Shown in pieces: positions 32,991 to 34,034 of a stretch of DNA of 34,034 nt. Source of the DNA: Okeania sp. KiyG1. Lineage in GTDB: Bacteria; Cyanobacteriota; Cyanobacteriia; Cyanobacteriales; Microcoleaceae. Position 1 is the first letter of the stretch, and every line of letters begins with the position of its first letter. The notes beneath the pieces were generated by a model. The model ran no database searches, had not been told where the DNA came from, and saw nothing but the letters and a program-made list of their open reading frames with translations. The translations under genes and the position numbers were made by a program. The stretch lies in NCBI RefSeq assembly GCF_014132355.1, contig NZ_BLZO01000078.1, positions 1-34,034 on the forward strand, in the 5' to 3' direction.

Positions 32991-33155
32991 ATCAAATCCG
33001 ATTGAATACTTATTATATAGTTATATATAGTCATTCCAATTAAGATTGAGACAAGGGTTTCTTGCCTTGAAAGAGTTTCAGCTAAAAAAGTGTTCCAGTC
33101 TTATTCAGAATGACTATAGTTGAGAGTAGGGGAGTGTGGGAGTGGGGGAGTAGGG
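32991..33155. repeat. Truncated AAATCCG-type MITE interrupted by another MITE
   Basis: ATCAAATCCGATTGAATACT and TATTATATAGTT match 24048-24082. After the nested element (33026-33118) the match picks up with a GAGTGTGGGAG-type stretch. The right inverted end is not found. Confidence 0.6.
33026..33118. repeat. 93-bp MITE-like element with TATAGTCATTC ends, nested
   Basis: Ends TATAGTCATTCCAATTAAGA and TCTTATTCAGAATGACTATA form an imperfect inverted repeat. It is inserted at the TATATAGTT site that is uninterrupted at 24072-24080. Confidence 0.8.
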
Positions 33156-33174
33156 GAGATTAAATAGACATCTC

Positions 33175-33262
33175 CAATCATCAAAAATAAAATCAATTAT
33201 CGTACAGAAATTATCAATTATTTCCCTCTACTCTCTACTCCTTATTTTGCTGGAGATGTCTA
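33175..33262. repeat. MITE-like element, TIR type TAGACATCTCC, reverse copy
   Basis: 88 bp bounded by TAGACATCTCC and GGAGATGTCTA. Its interior is the reverse complement of the 25589-25683 copy, including AAATTATCAATTATTTCCCT. Its right TA directly abuts the stop codon of the RidA fusion gene. Confidence 0.9.
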
Positions 33263-34034
33263 TTATACTACTGCAATACAGTCAATTTCTACAAGTACAT
33301 CTTTGGGTAAGCGAGCAACTTCGACACAAGCGCGAACAGGAGCGTTTTCTGGGTCGAAGTATTTGGCATAGACGGTGTTAACTGTGGCAAAGTCGTTCAT
33401 GTCTTTGAGGAAAACAGTGGTTTTGACAACATTTGACCAAGTAGCTCCTGCTGCGGTGAGGATAGCTTCAAGGTTTGTCATTACTTGTTCTGTTTGTTTG
33501 GTTATGTCGTCGGTGTAGACTATTTGATTGATTCTAGTGTCGATCGCTATTTGACCGGAGACGAAAATCATTTGACCTGTGGCAGCGATCGCTTGATTAT
33601 ATGGGCCAACTGGTTCTGGTGCTTTGTCGGTTTTGATAATTTTGCGGGTTGTCATATTTTGATTTGTTGTTTCTTTTGTTGGTTGATTATCGGTGGGTAT
33701 TTCGGCTTTAGTAAATTTTCTCCCGTCAGGCATTATAGTATCAGTAAAGTCTGCATCTTTTATGTTCCATAAATAAGTTTTAGCACCAGATAAATTTGCT
33801 TTACTAAGATTAGCTCCTTCTAAATCTGCCCTGATTAAATTTGCTCCTTGTAAATTTGCCCTTTCTAAATTAACTCCTTTGAGAGAAGCGAAATTAAAAT
33901 TAGCATTACTTAGGTCTGACTTTCTCAAATTTGCATTATCTAATTTAGCGAGAATAAAATTAGCATATTTAAAATCTCCTTTACTCAACTCTGCTTCTTG
34001 AAGTTCTGCTCTACTAAAATCTGATTCTGTGCAT
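33263..34034 (-). CDS. Pentapeptide-repeat/RidA fusion protein, N-terminus beyond the window
   Basis: One uninterrupted frame from the right edge to the stop at 33263-33265, at least 256 codons. The first part (about 80 residues) is a pentapeptide-repeat domain of A(N/D)LXX units (SRAELQEAELSKGDFKYANF, ANLRKSDLSNANF, ANLQGANLIRADLEGANL). After a Thr/Asn-rich linker comes a complete RidA (YjgF/YER057c/UK114) domain starting at the internal Met of MTTRKIIKTDKAPEPVGPYN. It has IFVSGQIAID, the conserved Arg in APVRACVEVARLPKDVLVEI and the family C-terminus. RidA deaminates reactive enamine/imine intermediates. The internal ATG lacks a good Shine-Dalgarno but could start a separate RidA. A MITE follows the stop directly. 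Confidence 0.85.
   Translation of the reverse strand, partial: CTESDFSRAELQEAELSKGDFKYANFILAKLDNANLRKSDLSNANFNFASLKGVNLERANLQGANLIRADLEGANLSKANLSGAKTYLWNIKDADFTDTIMPDGRKFTKAEIPTDNQPTKETTNQNMTTRKIIKTDKAPEPVGPYNQAIAATGQMIFVSGQIAIDTRINQIVYTDDITKQTEQVMTNLEAILTAAGATWSNVVKTTVFLKDMNDFATVNTVYAKYFDPENAPVRACVEVARLPKDVLVEIDCIAVV

Overview
The window looks like the chromosome of a filamentous, probably marine oscillatorialean cyanobacterium of the Trichodesmium/Okeania/Moorea kind. The basis is core cyanobacterial genes (class II FBPase/SBPase, RpaB, a CCB2/CCB4-like cytochrome b6 maturation protein), frequent HIP1 octamers (GCGATCGC), AT-rich DNA, low coding density and heavy repeat load. Genus is an inference; no rRNA or tRNA gene is visible.

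Layout: 1-1066 decayed tnpB element A (-); 1319-2356 glpX; 3140-4695 decayed tnpB element B (+); 5042-6337 hemA; 6715-8371 tnpB element C (+) with a divergent small gene; 8390-8518 remnant and 8596-10038 full copy of a NucS-like nuclease gene; 10163-10711 HTH protein (-); 11423-13036 radA (-) divergent from rpaB (13200-13931); 14834-16052 CCB-like and DUF456 membrane proteins; 16056-16481 secreted protein (-); 17448-18521 rfbB (-); 18657-19862 and 20062-20538 tnpB remnants D and E (-); 20691-22521 frameshifted capA; 22543-23236 tandem repeats and a tnpB-less mini-element beside a restriction-modification gene fragment; 24262-25503 M16 peptidase homologue; 25686-27279 peptidoglycan-binding pseudogene split by tnpB remnant F; 27329-27580 tnpB remnant G; 28200-29174 accA; 30216-30938 folE; 31343-32785 phosphohexomutase; 33263 to the right edge a pentapeptide-repeat/RidA fusion (-).

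The housekeeping genes stand singly and do not form operons. They cover Calvin cycle/gluconeogenesis (glpX), tetrapyrrole synthesis (hemA), DNA repair (radA), light and stress transcription (rpaB), fatty acid synthesis (accA), pterin synthesis (folE), nucleotide sugars (rfbB, hexomutase) and envelope polymers (capA).

The most notable feature is the repeat ecology. Seven tnpB-type loci plus one tnpB-less derivative lie in 34 kb with no recognisable TnpA transposase. Most loci carry very small GC-rich repeats (24-91 bp), some in frame, and in several cases at the same codon of different tnpB copies. At least three families of MITE-like elements with terminal inverted repeats are nested in these and in each other, and empty-site/filled-site comparisons can be made inside the window. 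Several genes (capA, tnpB C and A, possibly the nuclease) show one-base losses, two of them in clear homopolymer runs, so part of the apparent decay may be sequencing error.
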